Below are positions 19,275 to 27,572 of a stretch of DNA of 64,000 bases, piece after piece. The stretch is from the NCBI RefSeq assembly GCF_907164905.1, contig NZ_CAJRAF010000002.1:2666001-2730000 (forward strand), written 5' to 3'. This DNA is from Dyadobacter sp. CECT 9275. GTDB lineage: Bacteria > Bacteroidota > Bacteroidia > Cytophagales > Spirosomataceae. Numbering within the stretch: the stretch's first letter is position 1; the number at the start of each line of letters is the position of its first letter. The position numbers were made by a program, and so were the translations under genes. The notes beneath the pieces are model-generated. The model was given only the letters and a program-made list of their open reading frames with translations, was not told where the DNA came from and did no database searches.

Positions 19275-20612
19275 ATGGAAGTTCTGTTAGAGAAAAATTC
19301 GCCAACGTTAGCATCCCTGAAAGTAAAGCTAACCAAAGAGGATTATCAGCCCAAAGTAGATAAAACCATTAAGGATTATTCTAAACGTGTGAATTTAAAA
19401 GGATTTCGTCCTGGAAAAGTGCCATCCCATGTAATACAGCGCATGTATGGCAAAAGCATCCTGGTAGATGAAGTCAATAATATTCTGAGCAAAACCGTTA
19501 GCAGTTACATCAGAGACAACAAACTTCAGGTGGTGGGAGACCCTATCCCTGACCGTGAAAAAGCTGAACTGGTGGACTGGGATAAAGCCGACGAGTTCGA
19601 GTTTTCCTATGACCTGGGCGTCGCTACTGACTTTGAGGTAAATTTGAGCGAGATTCCTGCGATAAAACGTTATACGATTAATGTTGACGATAATGAACTC
19701 AACAAGACCATTGATGGACTGAAGGATCGATTTGCAGAGAGCACTCATCCGGAAGTGAGCGAGGCTGGTGATATGATCTTTGGTGAATTGAAACAAGAGT
19801 CTTCTGACTTTACAACCAAATCTGCTATCCCTACGAAACAAGTGAAAGAGGAAGTTCTTTCGAAGTTCGTGGGTATTAAAAAGGATGACGTCATCACTTT
19901 TGATATACAAAACACCTTCACCGATGAAGCTGCTATTGCACACGTAACCGGAAAGAAAAAAGAGGATGTAGCGGAGCTTTCAGGTGAGTTTTCTTTGGTT
20001 GTTTCCGACATCACGCGTTCAGCACCGGCCGAAGTAAATCAGGATTTTTTTGATAAAGTACTGGGCCCCGGACAAGTTGAAAACGAAGAGCAATTCAACG
20101 AAAAGGTGCTGGATATCATCAAGGGAAATTATGAAAGGGAAACAGAAGCGCTTTTGAGACGCGATATCGAACAGGCGTTACTGGATGCTATTTCAATTGA
20201 AGTACCTGAAGAATTCCTTAAAGACTGGCTGGAGCGTACCAACGAAGGCAAATTTACCCGTGAACAAATTGATGAGCAGTTCAACGATTTTCAGAAATCA
20301 CTGAAGCTGAGCCTTATCAAAAATAAAATTGCTGACGCAGAAAGCATCAAGGTCGAGTATCCTGAAATTCTGGAATTTACCCGGGAAATGGTTCGCGGAC
20401 AATTTGGTATCTATGGTGACGACGAAAATATGAAGGAAACCATTGACCGCGTGGCACAGGGCTACCTTGCTGACAAAGAACGTGATAACTACACCAGCAT
20501 TTTCAATCAGGTTTTTGATGAGAAAGTGATAGGTTTTATCCGCAGCCAGGTGAGCACCGACGAGCAGACTATTGAAGTGGGCGAGTTTGAAGCCATCGCC
20601 AAAGGAGCGTAA
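19275..20612 (+). CDS. tig: Trigger factor, ribosome-associated chaperone
   Basis: A 445-residue chaperone that binds nascent chains at the ribosome exit tunnel. The N-terminal ribosome-binding domain has the signature VNLKGFRPGKVPSHVIQRMYG (about 38-58). A divergent FKBP-like PPIase segment lies in the middle (roughly 150-250), and the helical C-terminal chaperone arms include LLRRDIEQALLDAIS and VPEEFLKDWLERTNEG. The position before clpP and clpX is the widespread tig-clpP-clpX arrangement, here interrupted by a small XRE regulator on the other strand. Confidence 0.93.
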   Translation: MEVLLEKNSPTLASLKVKLTKEDYQPKVDKTIKDYSKRVNLKGFRPGKVPSHVIQRMYGKSILVDEVNNILSKTVSSYIRDNKLQVVGDPIPDREKAELVDWDKADEFEFSYDLGVATDFEVNLSEIPAIKRYTINVDDNELNKTIDGLKDRFAESTHPEVSEAGDMIFGELKQESSDFTTKSAIPTKQVKEEVLSKFVGIKKDDVITFDIQNTFTDEAAIAHVTGKKKEDVAELSGEFSLVVSDITRSAPAEVNQDFFDKVLGPGQVENEEQFNEKVLDIIKGNYERETEALLRRDIEQALLDAISIEVPEEFLKDWLERTNEGKFTREQIDEQFNDFQKSLKLSLIKNKIADAESIKVEYPEILEFTREMVRGQFGIYGDDENMKETIDRVAQGYLADKERDNYTSIFNQVFDEKVIGFIRSQVSTDEQTIEVGEFEAIAKGA

Positions 20613-20635
20613 TTCTTTCAGTACATAATATGACT

Positions 20636-20670
20636 AAAAATACCGTCCGGAACCTCCGGGCGGTATTTTT
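20636..20670. terminator. Hairpin terminator between tig and XRE gene
   Basis: AAAAATACCGTCCGG (20636-20650) pairs with CCGGGCGGTATTTTT (20656-20670), a near-perfect stem with T-runs on both strands, serving the convergent genes tig and the XRE regulator. Confidence 0.85.
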
Positions 20671-20671
20671 A

Positions 20672-21049
20672 TTAAAAGCCGATCCGTTCCCGCCGCTCAC
20701 CTGCTTCATGGATAAGCTCGCGCCCAAACCATTGCCTGAATTTGCTTTTCCACTGTTCCAGCTCGTTGAAAAGTCTGAGATTTAACGCCGTCAGCCGGGC
20801 ATTTTCCTGTCTCAGCCATTCTGTTTCGGACAAGGATACGATCTCCAGACCTAACATTTCGGGCAAGGAGGTATCCAGAATTCTGGCAATGCTTTCTATA
20901 CGGGAAAACGTCAGCTCCGTCCGCCCTCTTTCAATATCTCCGTATGCCGTGGTGGACAAGCCCAGCATATCTGCCATATTTTCCTGGGAAAGGCCTTTTA
21001 TTTGCCGCGCCTGACGGATTTTCTCGGGTAAATTCGTGTTGTTATTCAT
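20672..21049 (-). CDS. XRE-family helix-turn-helix transcriptional regulator
   Basis: A 125-residue regulator. Residues about 8-68 form a Cro/C1-type HTH: IRQARQIKGLSQENMADMLG (helices 1-2), STTAYGDIERGRTEL (recognition helix region) and FSRIESIARILDTS. The remaining ~50 residues form a leucine-containing helix (ENARLTALNLRLFNELEQW) that could be a short coiled coil for dimerisation. The target is unknown; repeats just upstream of its own start (21081-21157) suggest autoregulation and possible influence on divergent clpP. Confidence 0.85.
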   Translation of the reverse strand: MNNNTNLPEKIRQARQIKGLSQENMADMLGLSTTAYGDIERGRTELTFSRIESIARILDTSLPEMLGLEIVSLSETEWLRQENARLTALNLRLFNELEQWKSKFRQWFGRELIHEAGERRERIGF

Positions 21050-21080
21050 ATCCGGTAGTATTCTGATGAACGATTCTGAA

Positions 21081-21157
21081 ACTTTCTTACAAGTATAAAA
21101 GAAAGAGAAAAAAACTGTGATCGCATTTTTCGATAATTTATCGCACTTTCTAACAAG
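21081..21157. promoter_or_regulatory. Candidate operator repeats between XRE gene and clpP
   Basis: ACTTTCTTACAAG (21081-21093) recurs as ACTTTCTAACAAG (21145-21157), 64 nt apart, with one mismatch. The first copy is part of an inverted repeat CTTTCTT-N10-AAGAAAG (21082-21105). A partial inverse copy, CTTGTAAG, is at 21192-21199. The location, 32 nt upstream of the XRE start and in the divergent region with clpP, fits an operator. No binding evidence can be given. Confidence 0.4.
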
Positions 21158-21298
21158 GATTATTCAATGAATTATTCAAATTTGCGCTTGTCTTGTAAGC
21201 AATACTGCAATTTTCAATAGAAACTAAGATATCTTGCTTTTTGTTCTACCAGACAGCTACCCTTATTAATACGGATCAATTTAAATTAAAGTTTATTC

Positions 21299-21973
21299 AT
21301 GAATTACGGAAATGAGTTTAGAAAATATGCCGTTCACCATTTGGGAATGAACGGCCTTACAGTAGACGGCTATGTAAACCACACCGTTGAAAACATGACC
21401 CGCGCCGTCATTGAAGAGCGCCCTATGAATTTCAGAGAAGTAGACGTTTTCTCCCGCCTAATGGCCGACCGTATCATCTTTATGGGAACTGCGGTGGACG
21501 ACAACATTGCCAATATTGTGGTAGCCCAATTGCTTTTCCTCGAATCAGCTGATGCAAAAAAGGATATCCTGATGTACATCAACAGCCCCGGCGGTTCGGT
21601 ATATGCAGGGTTAGGAATTTATGATACCATGCAGTATGTGCGGCCGGATGTTGCCACCGTATGTACCAGTCTGGCAGCATCCATGGGTGCAGTGCTTTTG
21701 GCCGGAGGAGCAGCAGGTAAGCGTTCGGCTCTTCCGCATGCACGTGTGATGATTCACCAGCCTTCTGGAGGAGCCCAGGGAACATCTGTGGATATTGAGA
21801 TCACCACCCGCGAAATTGTAAAACTTCGCCACGAGCTGTATGAAATCCTTGCCCATCATACCGGACAAACCGCGGAACAGATTGGAATTGACTCCGATCG
21901 TGACAAATGGCTACGCGCCACCGAAGCCAAGGAATACGGCTTGATCGACGAGGTACTGACACGCGACAAATAA
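21299..21973 (+). CDS. clpP: ATP-dependent Clp protease proteolytic subunit
   Basis: A 224-residue serine protease forming the tetradecameric chamber fed by ClpX. The catalytic Ser128 is in [12 protein letters not shown], His153 in [11 protein letters not shown], and the Asp lies in IDSDRDKW. The 25-residue Ser-His spacing equals that of E. coli ClpP. The region [21 protein letters not shown] forms the oxyanion area. A propeptide of about 30 residues may be cleaved. clpX follows after a terminator, so the two may be transcribed partly independently. Confidence 0.97.
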   Translation: MNYGNEFRKYAVHHLGMNGLTVDGYVNHTVENMTRAVIEERPMNFREVDVFSRLMADRIIFMGTAVDDNIANIVVAQLLFLESADAKKDILMYINSPGGSVYAGLGIYDTMQYVRPDVATVCTSLAASMGAVLLAGGAAGKRSALPHARVMIHQPSGGAQGTSVDIEITTREIVKLRHELYEILAHHTGQTAEQIGIDSDRDKWLRATEAKEYGLIDEVLTRDK

Positions 21974-22000
21974 GCCAAGGACTACTTATTATCTATTATC

Positions 22001-22036
22001 AAAATCACCGGCTGAATACTTCCGCCGGTGATTTTT
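22001..22036 (+). terminator. Hairpin terminator after clpP
   Basis: AAAATCACCGGC (22001-22012) pairs with GCCGGTGATTTTT (22024-22036), stem followed by T residues. It separates clpP from clpX. Confidence 0.85.
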
Positions 22037-22256
22037 AGTGAACGGCTCCAAGTAAGTTTGGTAACCCGCCTAAAAAAACGGAACTTTGCAGAAAAATTGG
22101 ATAAAGGTTTTTTTCATTCGGACTTTAGTAAGCTTGGATTGAAACAATACTGCTGTTCCTTTTGTTAACAGTATCCAGTGCGACTGACATAAACTTCTAT
22201 CAGGTATATCAGTCAACTTAAAAAAGGTTAAAAACCGTAACCGTAAAAGTCACCAA

Positions 22257-23501
22257 ATGGCACAAGTAAGTTGTTCGTTTTGCGGACGAAAGAAAAATGA
22301 AGTTGAACTATTGCTTTCCGGTATTGATGCGCATATCTGCAATCATTGCATTGCTCAGGGTTATCAGGTAATTGGTGAAGAACTTGGTTCAAAAGAAGAA
22401 AAAAAGGAAAAGAAATCGAAGCTTCCCAAGTTAAAATCCATTCCGCCGGCAGAAATCAAACGCTTTCTTGAACAATATGTAATTGGACAGGACGAAGCGA
22501 AGCGTTCACTTGCCGTGGCCGTTTACAACCATTATAAGCGGCTTAATCAACCCGCTACAGATGATGATGTGATCATTGAAAAAAGCAATATCATCATGGT
22601 AGGCGAAACCGGAACCGGCAAAACCTACCTGGCCAAATCCATTGCCCGTATTCTCCAGGTACCCTTTTGTGTGGCTGACGCTACTGTGGTAACCGAGGCA
22701 GGATATGTTGGAGAAGATGTGGAAACCATACTCACCCGGCTCTTGCAAGCCGCTGATTATAATGTGGAAGCTGCGGAAAGAGGCATCGTTTATATAGATG
22801 AGATTGACAAAATCGCCCGTAAATCCGATAACCCTTCCATCACACGCGATGTGAGCGGTGAAGGTGTGCAGCAGGCTCTACTGAAATTGCTGGAAGGCTC
22901 CATCGTAAACGTACCACCGCAAGGAGGCCGTAAACATCCCGACCAGAAAATGATCTCTCTGAACACCGAAAACATCCTTTTCATTTGTGGAGGTGCTTTT
23001 GACGGGATTGAACGCCACATCGGAAAACGGATCAATACCCGTCCGATCGGATTTTCAGGCGACAACCGGATCATTGAGATATTCGACAAAGGCAATCTGA
23101 TGCGTTATGTAACGGCACAGGATCTGAAATCTTTCGGATTAATTCCCGAGCTCATTGGCCGTTTGCCAGTACTTACTCACCTGAACCCGCTGGATCGGGA
23201 AACGTTGAGAAGAATTCTGACCGAGCCTAAGAATGCGCTGGTAAAACAGTACCGGAAACTTTTTGCAATGGAAGGAATTACTTTACATTTTGAAGAAGAG
23301 GTTCTTGACTTCATTGTGGACCAGGCAATGTTATACAAACTGGGCGCCCGTGGATTGCGGTCAATCTGTGAATCCATCATGACGGATGCGATGTTCGACT
23401 TGCCGTCACAAAAAGATATTAAGGAATTTTCACTGTCGCTCAACTACGCCAAGGAGAAATTTGAGAAATCGTCCATGTCTCTTTTACGTTCTGTTGCTTA
23501 G
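22257..23501 (+). CDS. clpX: ATP-dependent Clp protease ATP-binding subunit ClpX
   Basis: A 414-residue AAA+ unfoldase. The N-terminal zinc-binding domain has CSFCGRKK ... CNHC (four Cys). Then [20 protein letters not shown], Walker A GETGTGKT (about 116-123), Walker [12 protein letters not shown], and the sensor-2 region [12 protein letters not shown]. The substrate-processing pore loop GYVGEDVE is present. It delivers substrates to ClpP encoded just upstream. Confidence 0.97.
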   Translation: MAQVSCSFCGRKKNEVELLLSGIDAHICNHCIAQGYQVIGEELGSKEEKKEKKSKLPKLKSIPPAEIKRFLEQYVIGQDEAKRSLAVAVYNHYKRLNQPATDDDVIIEKSNIIMVGETGTGKTYLAKSIARILQVPFCVADATVVTEAGYVGEDVETILTRLLQAADYNVEAAERGIVYIDEIDKIARKSDNPSITRDVSGEGVQQALLKLLEGSIVNVPPQGGRKHPDQKMISLNTENILFICGGAFDGIERHIGKRINTRPIGFSGDNRIIEIFDKGNLMRYVTAQDLKSFGLIPELIGRLPVLTHLNPLDRETLRRILTEPKNALVKQYRKLFAMEGITLHFEEEVLDFIVDQAMLYKLGARGLRSICESIMTDAMFDLPSQKDIKEFSLSLNYAKEKFEKSSMSLLRSVA

Positions 23502-23526
23502 CTGATTACAATCCCGAATTTATCAT

Positions 23527-23567
23527 AAAAAAGCTCCGCCAGTACTTTCGTACCGCGGAGCTTTTTT
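23527..23567 (+). terminator. Hairpin terminator after clpX
   Basis: AAAAAAGCTCCGC (23527-23539) pairs with GCGGAGCTTTTTT (23555-23567), and an inner AGTAC/GTAC pairing extends the stem. A strong intrinsic terminator. Confidence 0.9.
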
Positions 23568-23613
23568 ATTTTCTATTCAAATAATTCTATTTTGCATAAA
23601 AAAACCAAGAATT

Positions 23614-24372
23614 ATGGAAAATTGGCTGTCACATAAATCCATTGTGATCATTGGCGGAACGACGGGACTGGGATTTTCGGCGGCAAAAGCATTTGTTAAA
23701 AACGGAGCAAATGTGGTAGTGGTAGGTCGCAATCCTGAGAATTGCCTTGTTGCCGAACTGGAGCTGGGAAGCAGCGCACGCGCCAAACAGGGCGACGCCA
23801 CGCATCCTCATACCTCTCTGGCTGCCATACAGCTTTGCATCCGGGAGTTTGGAAGTTTTGACGGACTGTACCATGTGGCCGGGGGCAACGGAAAAAAATA
23901 CGGCGATGGGCCGCTGCATACCTTGACACTCGAAGGCTGGAATAAAACGCTGGACCTGAACCTCACTTCTCTGATGCTGTCCAATCAGGCGGCTGTACAA
24001 GCTTTTACAGGCATGAATAAAGGCGGAACGATTCTTAATATGAGCTCAGTACTGGGAATTGCACCTTCCTCGGCTCCTTTTGAGGATCATGCCTATTCAA
24101 CAGCAAAATCGGCTGTTATCGGCTTCTCTAAATCTATAGCGGCAACCTATGCTTCTAAGAATATACGTGTGAACGTGATCGCCCCCGGGATACTCAATAA
24201 TACTATTTATCAGGATGAATACGTCGAGAAATTCGTGTTCGGCAAGCAGGTACTGGATGGCGGAAGGTTTGGACTCAGCTCAGACGCCGATGGCGCCGCA
24301 GTATACTTCATGTCCGACTATTCCAGGTTTACCACCGGTCAGATATTGTCAGTGGATGGAGGCTGGCAATGA
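23614..24372 (+). CDS. Short-chain dehydrogenase/reductase (SDR)
   Basis: A 252-residue classical SDR. The NAD(P)-binding motif is GGTTGLGF near residue 13, HVAGGNG replaces the usual NNAG, the catalytic Ser is in NMSSVLG, and the YSTAK pair (YxxxK) follows. The C-terminus GQILSVDGGWQ is the standard SDR ending. The Arg in VVGRNPE after beta-2 suggests NADP preference. The substrate is not predictable; it is a single gene between clpX and the PfkB-type kinase. Confidence 0.88.
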   Translation: MENWLSHKSIVIIGGTTGLGFSAAKAFVKNGANVVVVGRNPENCLVAELELGSSARAKQGDATHPHTSLAAIQLCIREFGSFDGLYHVAGGNGKKYGDGPLHTLTLEGWNKTLDLNLTSLMLSNQAAVQAFTGMNKGGTILNMSSVLGIAPSSAPFEDHAYSTAKSAVIGFSKSIAATYASKNIRVNVIAPGILNNTIYQDEYVEKFVFGKQVLDGGRFGLSSDADGAAVYFMSDYSRFTTGQILSVDGGWQ

Positions 24373-24515
24373 AAACGCGCTTTTGCTTACAACTGTCCGG
24401 TTTTCATTTACCGGCCGGAAAACAGAAATCTGAGTTACATCAATAGTTTTTTTGTTAATTCGCGTAAATTCGTGCAAGTCACGGTGATATTAACTCATTG
24501 AACAAATTTAGATTT

Positions 24516-25478
24516 ATGGCTACCGGTCCTATTGTAACGCTCACCATCAATCCTGCCCTGGATAAAAGCTCAAACGTTGACCGCATTGTCCCGGAGAATA
24601 AACTACGCTGTGACAAACCTACATTCGAAGCCGGAGGAGGAGGGATAAATGTGGCAAAAGCGATCCACAGGCTCGGAGGCAACCCTATCGCTATTTTCAC
24701 CATCGGAGGCCCCACCGGCCAGCGGCTTCATAAGCTGGTCAAAAATGAAGGTGTGGAGACCATGGTGATCGAAACCAAGCAGTGGACCCGCGAAAATTTC
24801 CATATTCTGGAAACGAGTACAGGTTTTCAGTACCGTTTCGGCATGCCAGGCACAGAAATGATGCCAACCGAGGTCAGGGCCATTATCGAAACCCTTGAAG
24901 AACTGGACCCCAAACCTTCCTACATCATCGCCAGCGGCAGTTTACCACCAGGTGTCCCTATTGATTTTTATAGTAAAGTGGCCCAGATCGCCCATAAACA
25001 GGGGGCTCGTTTCATTGTGGACGGCTCGGGTGAGTCGCTTCGCTCGGCGAGTGAATCAGGACTTTTTCTTTTGAAACCGAACATTACAGAACTGAGCCAG
25101 CTGGTGGGAGTTGATAAACTGGAAATGGATGAAGTAGACGACGCCGCCCGCGCCCTGATCATCCGCGGACAATGCGAGATTGTTGTCGTTTCAATGGGTG
25201 CCATGGGCGCCATTCTGGTAACGGAGGATCAGGTGGAACATATTCCTGCTCCGCCGGTTCAGCCCGTCAGTACGGTTGGAGCCGGAGACAGTATGGTTGC
25301 CGGGATAATCTGGACACTGTCTCAGGGAAAATCATTAAGGGAGGCCGTGAGAATGGGGGTTGCCTGCGGCTCGGCCGCCACCATGAATGCAGGCAGTGAA
25401 CTTTTCAAAATGCAGGATGTAAGCAAGCTGATGGACTGGCTTAATAGGTACAGCAAAAGATATTCCGCAACTATGTAA
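24516..25478 (+). CDS. pfkB: PfkB-family sugar-phosphate kinase (6-phosphofructokinase II type)
   Basis: A 320-residue ribokinase-fold kinase. The run IVPENKLRCDKPTFEAGGGG followed by INVAKAIHRLGG matches the E. coli PfkB pattern (PEGKLRC...EPGGGGINVARAI), and ASGSLPPGVP, VDGSGE and the C-terminal STVGAGDSMVAG anion hole with catalytic Asp are present. I favour phosphorylation of fructose-6-phosphate, though 1-phosphofructokinase or tagatose-6-phosphate kinase remain possible. The longer frame begins with TTG at 24498; ATG at 24516 gives a start that aligns better with the family. Confidence 0.85.
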   Translation: MATGPIVTLTINPALDKSSNVDRIVPENKLRCDKPTFEAGGGGINVAKAIHRLGGNPIAIFTIGGPTGQRLHKLVKNEGVETMVIETKQWTRENFHILETSTGFQYRFGMPGTEMMPTEVRAIIETLEELDPKPSYIIASGSLPPGVPIDFYSKVAQIAHKQGARFIVDGSGESLRSASESGLFLLKPNITELSQLVGVDKLEMDEVDDAARALIIRGQCEIVVVSMGAMGAILVTEDQVEHIPAPPVQPVSTVGAGDSMVAGIIWTLSQGKSLREAVRMGVACGSAATMNAGSELFKMQDVSKLMDWLNRYSKRYSATM

Positions 25479-25542
25479 AAATCCGTCCGGCAGGATTAGT
25501 ATGAAACTGGTACGCCGGCCTTTTATTACAAAAATCTTTTCT

Positions 25543-26604
25543 ATGGAAAGCAAACATTCCCGCCGCGATTTTGCCAAGATAACCTCCGTTGGTGCAGCCG
25601 CATTGATATTCAAACCCTTTAATATTGTAAAAGCACAGCCCAAAGCAGATGGAGAAATCATCGGCCATGGATCGCACCGCTACAAGGTACATCAGGGCTG
25701 GGGGAACCTGGATTCGTCCAAATTCCCTATCAACAATTGCCATGAAATGGTACAGGACAGCAAAGGAAGGCTGATCATGGTGGGTGACGAGGTCAAAAAT
25801 AATATCCTCATTTATGACCGATCAGGTAAATTGCTGGATTCCTGGGGCCATGAATTTCCAGGCGGGCACGGTCTGACACTCTGGAACGCCAACGGCGAAG
25901 AGTTTTTGTTTATCTGTGATCCCAATACAGGCAAAGTTTTCAAAACTGATCTGAAAGGAAAAATTCTTCTGACCATTGAGCACCCTTCCAAGGTAGGAGC
26001 TTATAAAGAGACGGATCCTTTCAAACCTACCGAGACCGCCATTGGCCCTGACGGCACCATATACATCGCTGATGGCTACGGATCGCAGTGGATATTAAGG
26101 TATACCCCAAAAGGAGAATATATTGATAAATTCGGAGGAGCTGGTGACGGAGATTCTCAATTCTCCACTGCCCATGGTATTGCTGTTGATTACAGAGACA
26201 AAGCCAATCCTACCCTTCTTGTTACTTCCAGAGTGCACAACTCCTTCAAAAGATTTACACTGGACGGAAAATACCTAAGTACCATATTCCTCCCTGGAGC
26301 GTTTGTATGCCGTCCCGTTTTGGATGGTGACAATTTATATGCCGGTGTATGCTGGTCGCGCTTGCGTTATATGAACCAAACACCAAATTCCGGGTTCGTT
26401 ACCATTCTTGATAAAAACAATAAGGTCATTTCCAATCCCGGTGGAACCAAGCCGGAATATCACAATGGCAAACTGCTGGTAATGGTACAGGAAAAACCCA
26501 TATTTATGCATTGCCATGACGTATGTATTGATCAGGATAAAAACATATATGTCTGCCAATGGAACGCCAAGAAAACCTATCCTGTAAAACTGGAAAGAGT
26601 ATAA
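25543..26604 (+). CDS. Tat-exported six-bladed beta-propeller (NHL-like) protein
   Basis: About 353 residues from ATG 25543. The N-terminus MESKHSRRDFAKITSVGAA carries a twin-arginine signal (RRDF), so export in folded form is likely. The remainder shows repeated YWTD/NHL-like blades, for example GHGLTLWNANGEEFLFICD, AIGPDGTIYIADGYGSQWI and DVCIDQDKNIYVCQWN. An upstream in-frame ATG at 25501 would add MKLVRRPFITKIFS, which does not fit a Tat n-region well. The function is unknown; peptidylglycine-amidating-lyase-like folds and sugar-acid lactonases share this architecture. Confidence 0.75.
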   Translation: MESKHSRRDFAKITSVGAAALIFKPFNIVKAQPKADGEIIGHGSHRYKVHQGWGNLDSSKFPINNCHEMVQDSKGRLIMVGDEVKNNILIYDRSGKLLDSWGHEFPGGHGLTLWNANGEEFLFICDPNTGKVFKTDLKGKILLTIEHPSKVGAYKETDPFKPTETAIGPDGTIYIADGYGSQWILRYTPKGEYIDKFGGAGDGDSQFSTAHGIAVDYRDKANPTLLVTSRVHNSFKRFTLDGKYLSTIFLPGAFVCRPVLDGDNLYAGVCWSRLRYMNQTPNSGFVTILDKNNKVISNPGGTKPEYHNGKLLVMVQEKPIFMHCHDVCIDQDKNIYVCQWNAKKTYPVKLERV

Positions 26605-26632
26605 GGCACTGACCACACCCTCGGGCACGATG

Positions 26633-27394
26633 CTAGTTACGTATCAGCCTGAGGGTGATGCCATTTATAAGAATCGTGGTTATAACAAGTATACCATATA
26701 CCACTCCGATAGGAAAGTGCGGAATGAGCCAACTCACCCCGGTAAGAAACGAAACAAACCCGTAGCCTGTCAGCAATAAACCATATAATACCCTTGCCGC
26801 TGCATCCGAACCCTGCTGCGCATGCGTAAAAACCGCAAGTGTCGAGGTCATTACCGGAAAGGGGGTAAGAATACCACTCCATGTAGGACCCAGGAAATCT
26901 GCCGCCTGCGTCAATACCACCACAAACAAAGTTGCTACAAACATTCGGAGCGGGATATCATAAACCGGCTGCTTCTTAAAACCCGCCTTCTTTTTAGGCT
27001 TTGGAAATACGTACAGTATCCCTGTTAATACCAAAACATCCAGACCCAGCGCTACCGGAACCGATACGCTTTGTTCCAGGGAAAGCAGTGCAACCACAAA
27101 GTAAGCTGCAAAGCTGATGAGTACGGTTGGCAGCCAGGAAAGGTATGCAGAGGCAACACTGTAAATAAGTGCAAAGAAAAACGTCCCGATAGAGCCCAGC
27201 AAAGCAGAGGGAGTAGTGGATGAAATAAAATCCGGGCCATTCTCTAAGGCCATAAAAAAAGAAATGGGGCCTGCTACCCAAGGAAATCCTCCAATCCAGC
27301 CTCCAAATCCCTCCCCCCATTTCCGCATTGCAAGTGTAACTCCCGCTATTAAAGGCGGCATCAGTAGAATTTTAACAAGCAAAAGAGGAGACAC
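26633..27394 (-). CDS. Multi-pass inner membrane protein, unknown function
   Basis: A 253-residue protein with about seven to eight hydrophobic helices and a short basic cytoplasmic loop (PKPKKKAGFKKQP, about 135-147). The GGWIGGFPWVAGPISFF and GPTWSGILTPFPVMTSTLAVF segments look like an internal duplication of two halves with a GP(x)nG-pore-like motif, as in some small transporters. I do not recognise a family. The start is GTG at 27394. It is divergent from the zinc-regulated receptor gene. Confidence 0.7.
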   Translation of the reverse strand: MSPLLLVKILLMPPLIAGVTLAMRKWGEGFGGWIGGFPWVAGPISFFMALENGPDFISSTTPSALLGSIGTFFFALIYSVASAYLSWLPTVLISFAAYFVVALLSLEQSVSVPVALGLDVLVLTGILYVFPKPKKKAGFKKQPVYDIPLRMFVATLFVVVLTQAADFLGPTWSGILTPFPVMTSTLAVFTHAQQGSDAAARVLYGLLLTGYGFVSFLTGVSWLIPHFPIGVVYGILVITTILINGITLRLIRN

Positions 27395-27480
27395 GCCGTA
27401 TGGGTTATGAAAAATTTTAGCAAAAATAAAGTAATAGGCCTAAGATGAAGTTAAAAATATAAAATACTTCACAGCTTAAA

Positions 27481-27522
27481 TTGCAACAGAGTTGCAATTG
27501 TTTTATATTTGCAACGTTGTAA
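27481..27522 (+). promoter_or_regulatory. Zur-type operator over the receptor promoter
   Basis: TTGCAACAGAGTTGCAA (27481-27497) is a perfect 7-3-7 palindrome. A second, gapless site TTGCAACGTTGTAA is at 27509-27522. Promoter elements are interleaved: TTG at 27481-27483, 20 nt, then TATATTTG at 27504-27511 (full TAnnTTTG). A bound repressor would cover both boxes. The same palindrome occurs before the MerC-like gene. Confidence 0.75.
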
Positions 27523-27572
27523 CATTTTACAGCAATAGCATTCAGCTATCTTAAAAGTCCACTTTATCATTA

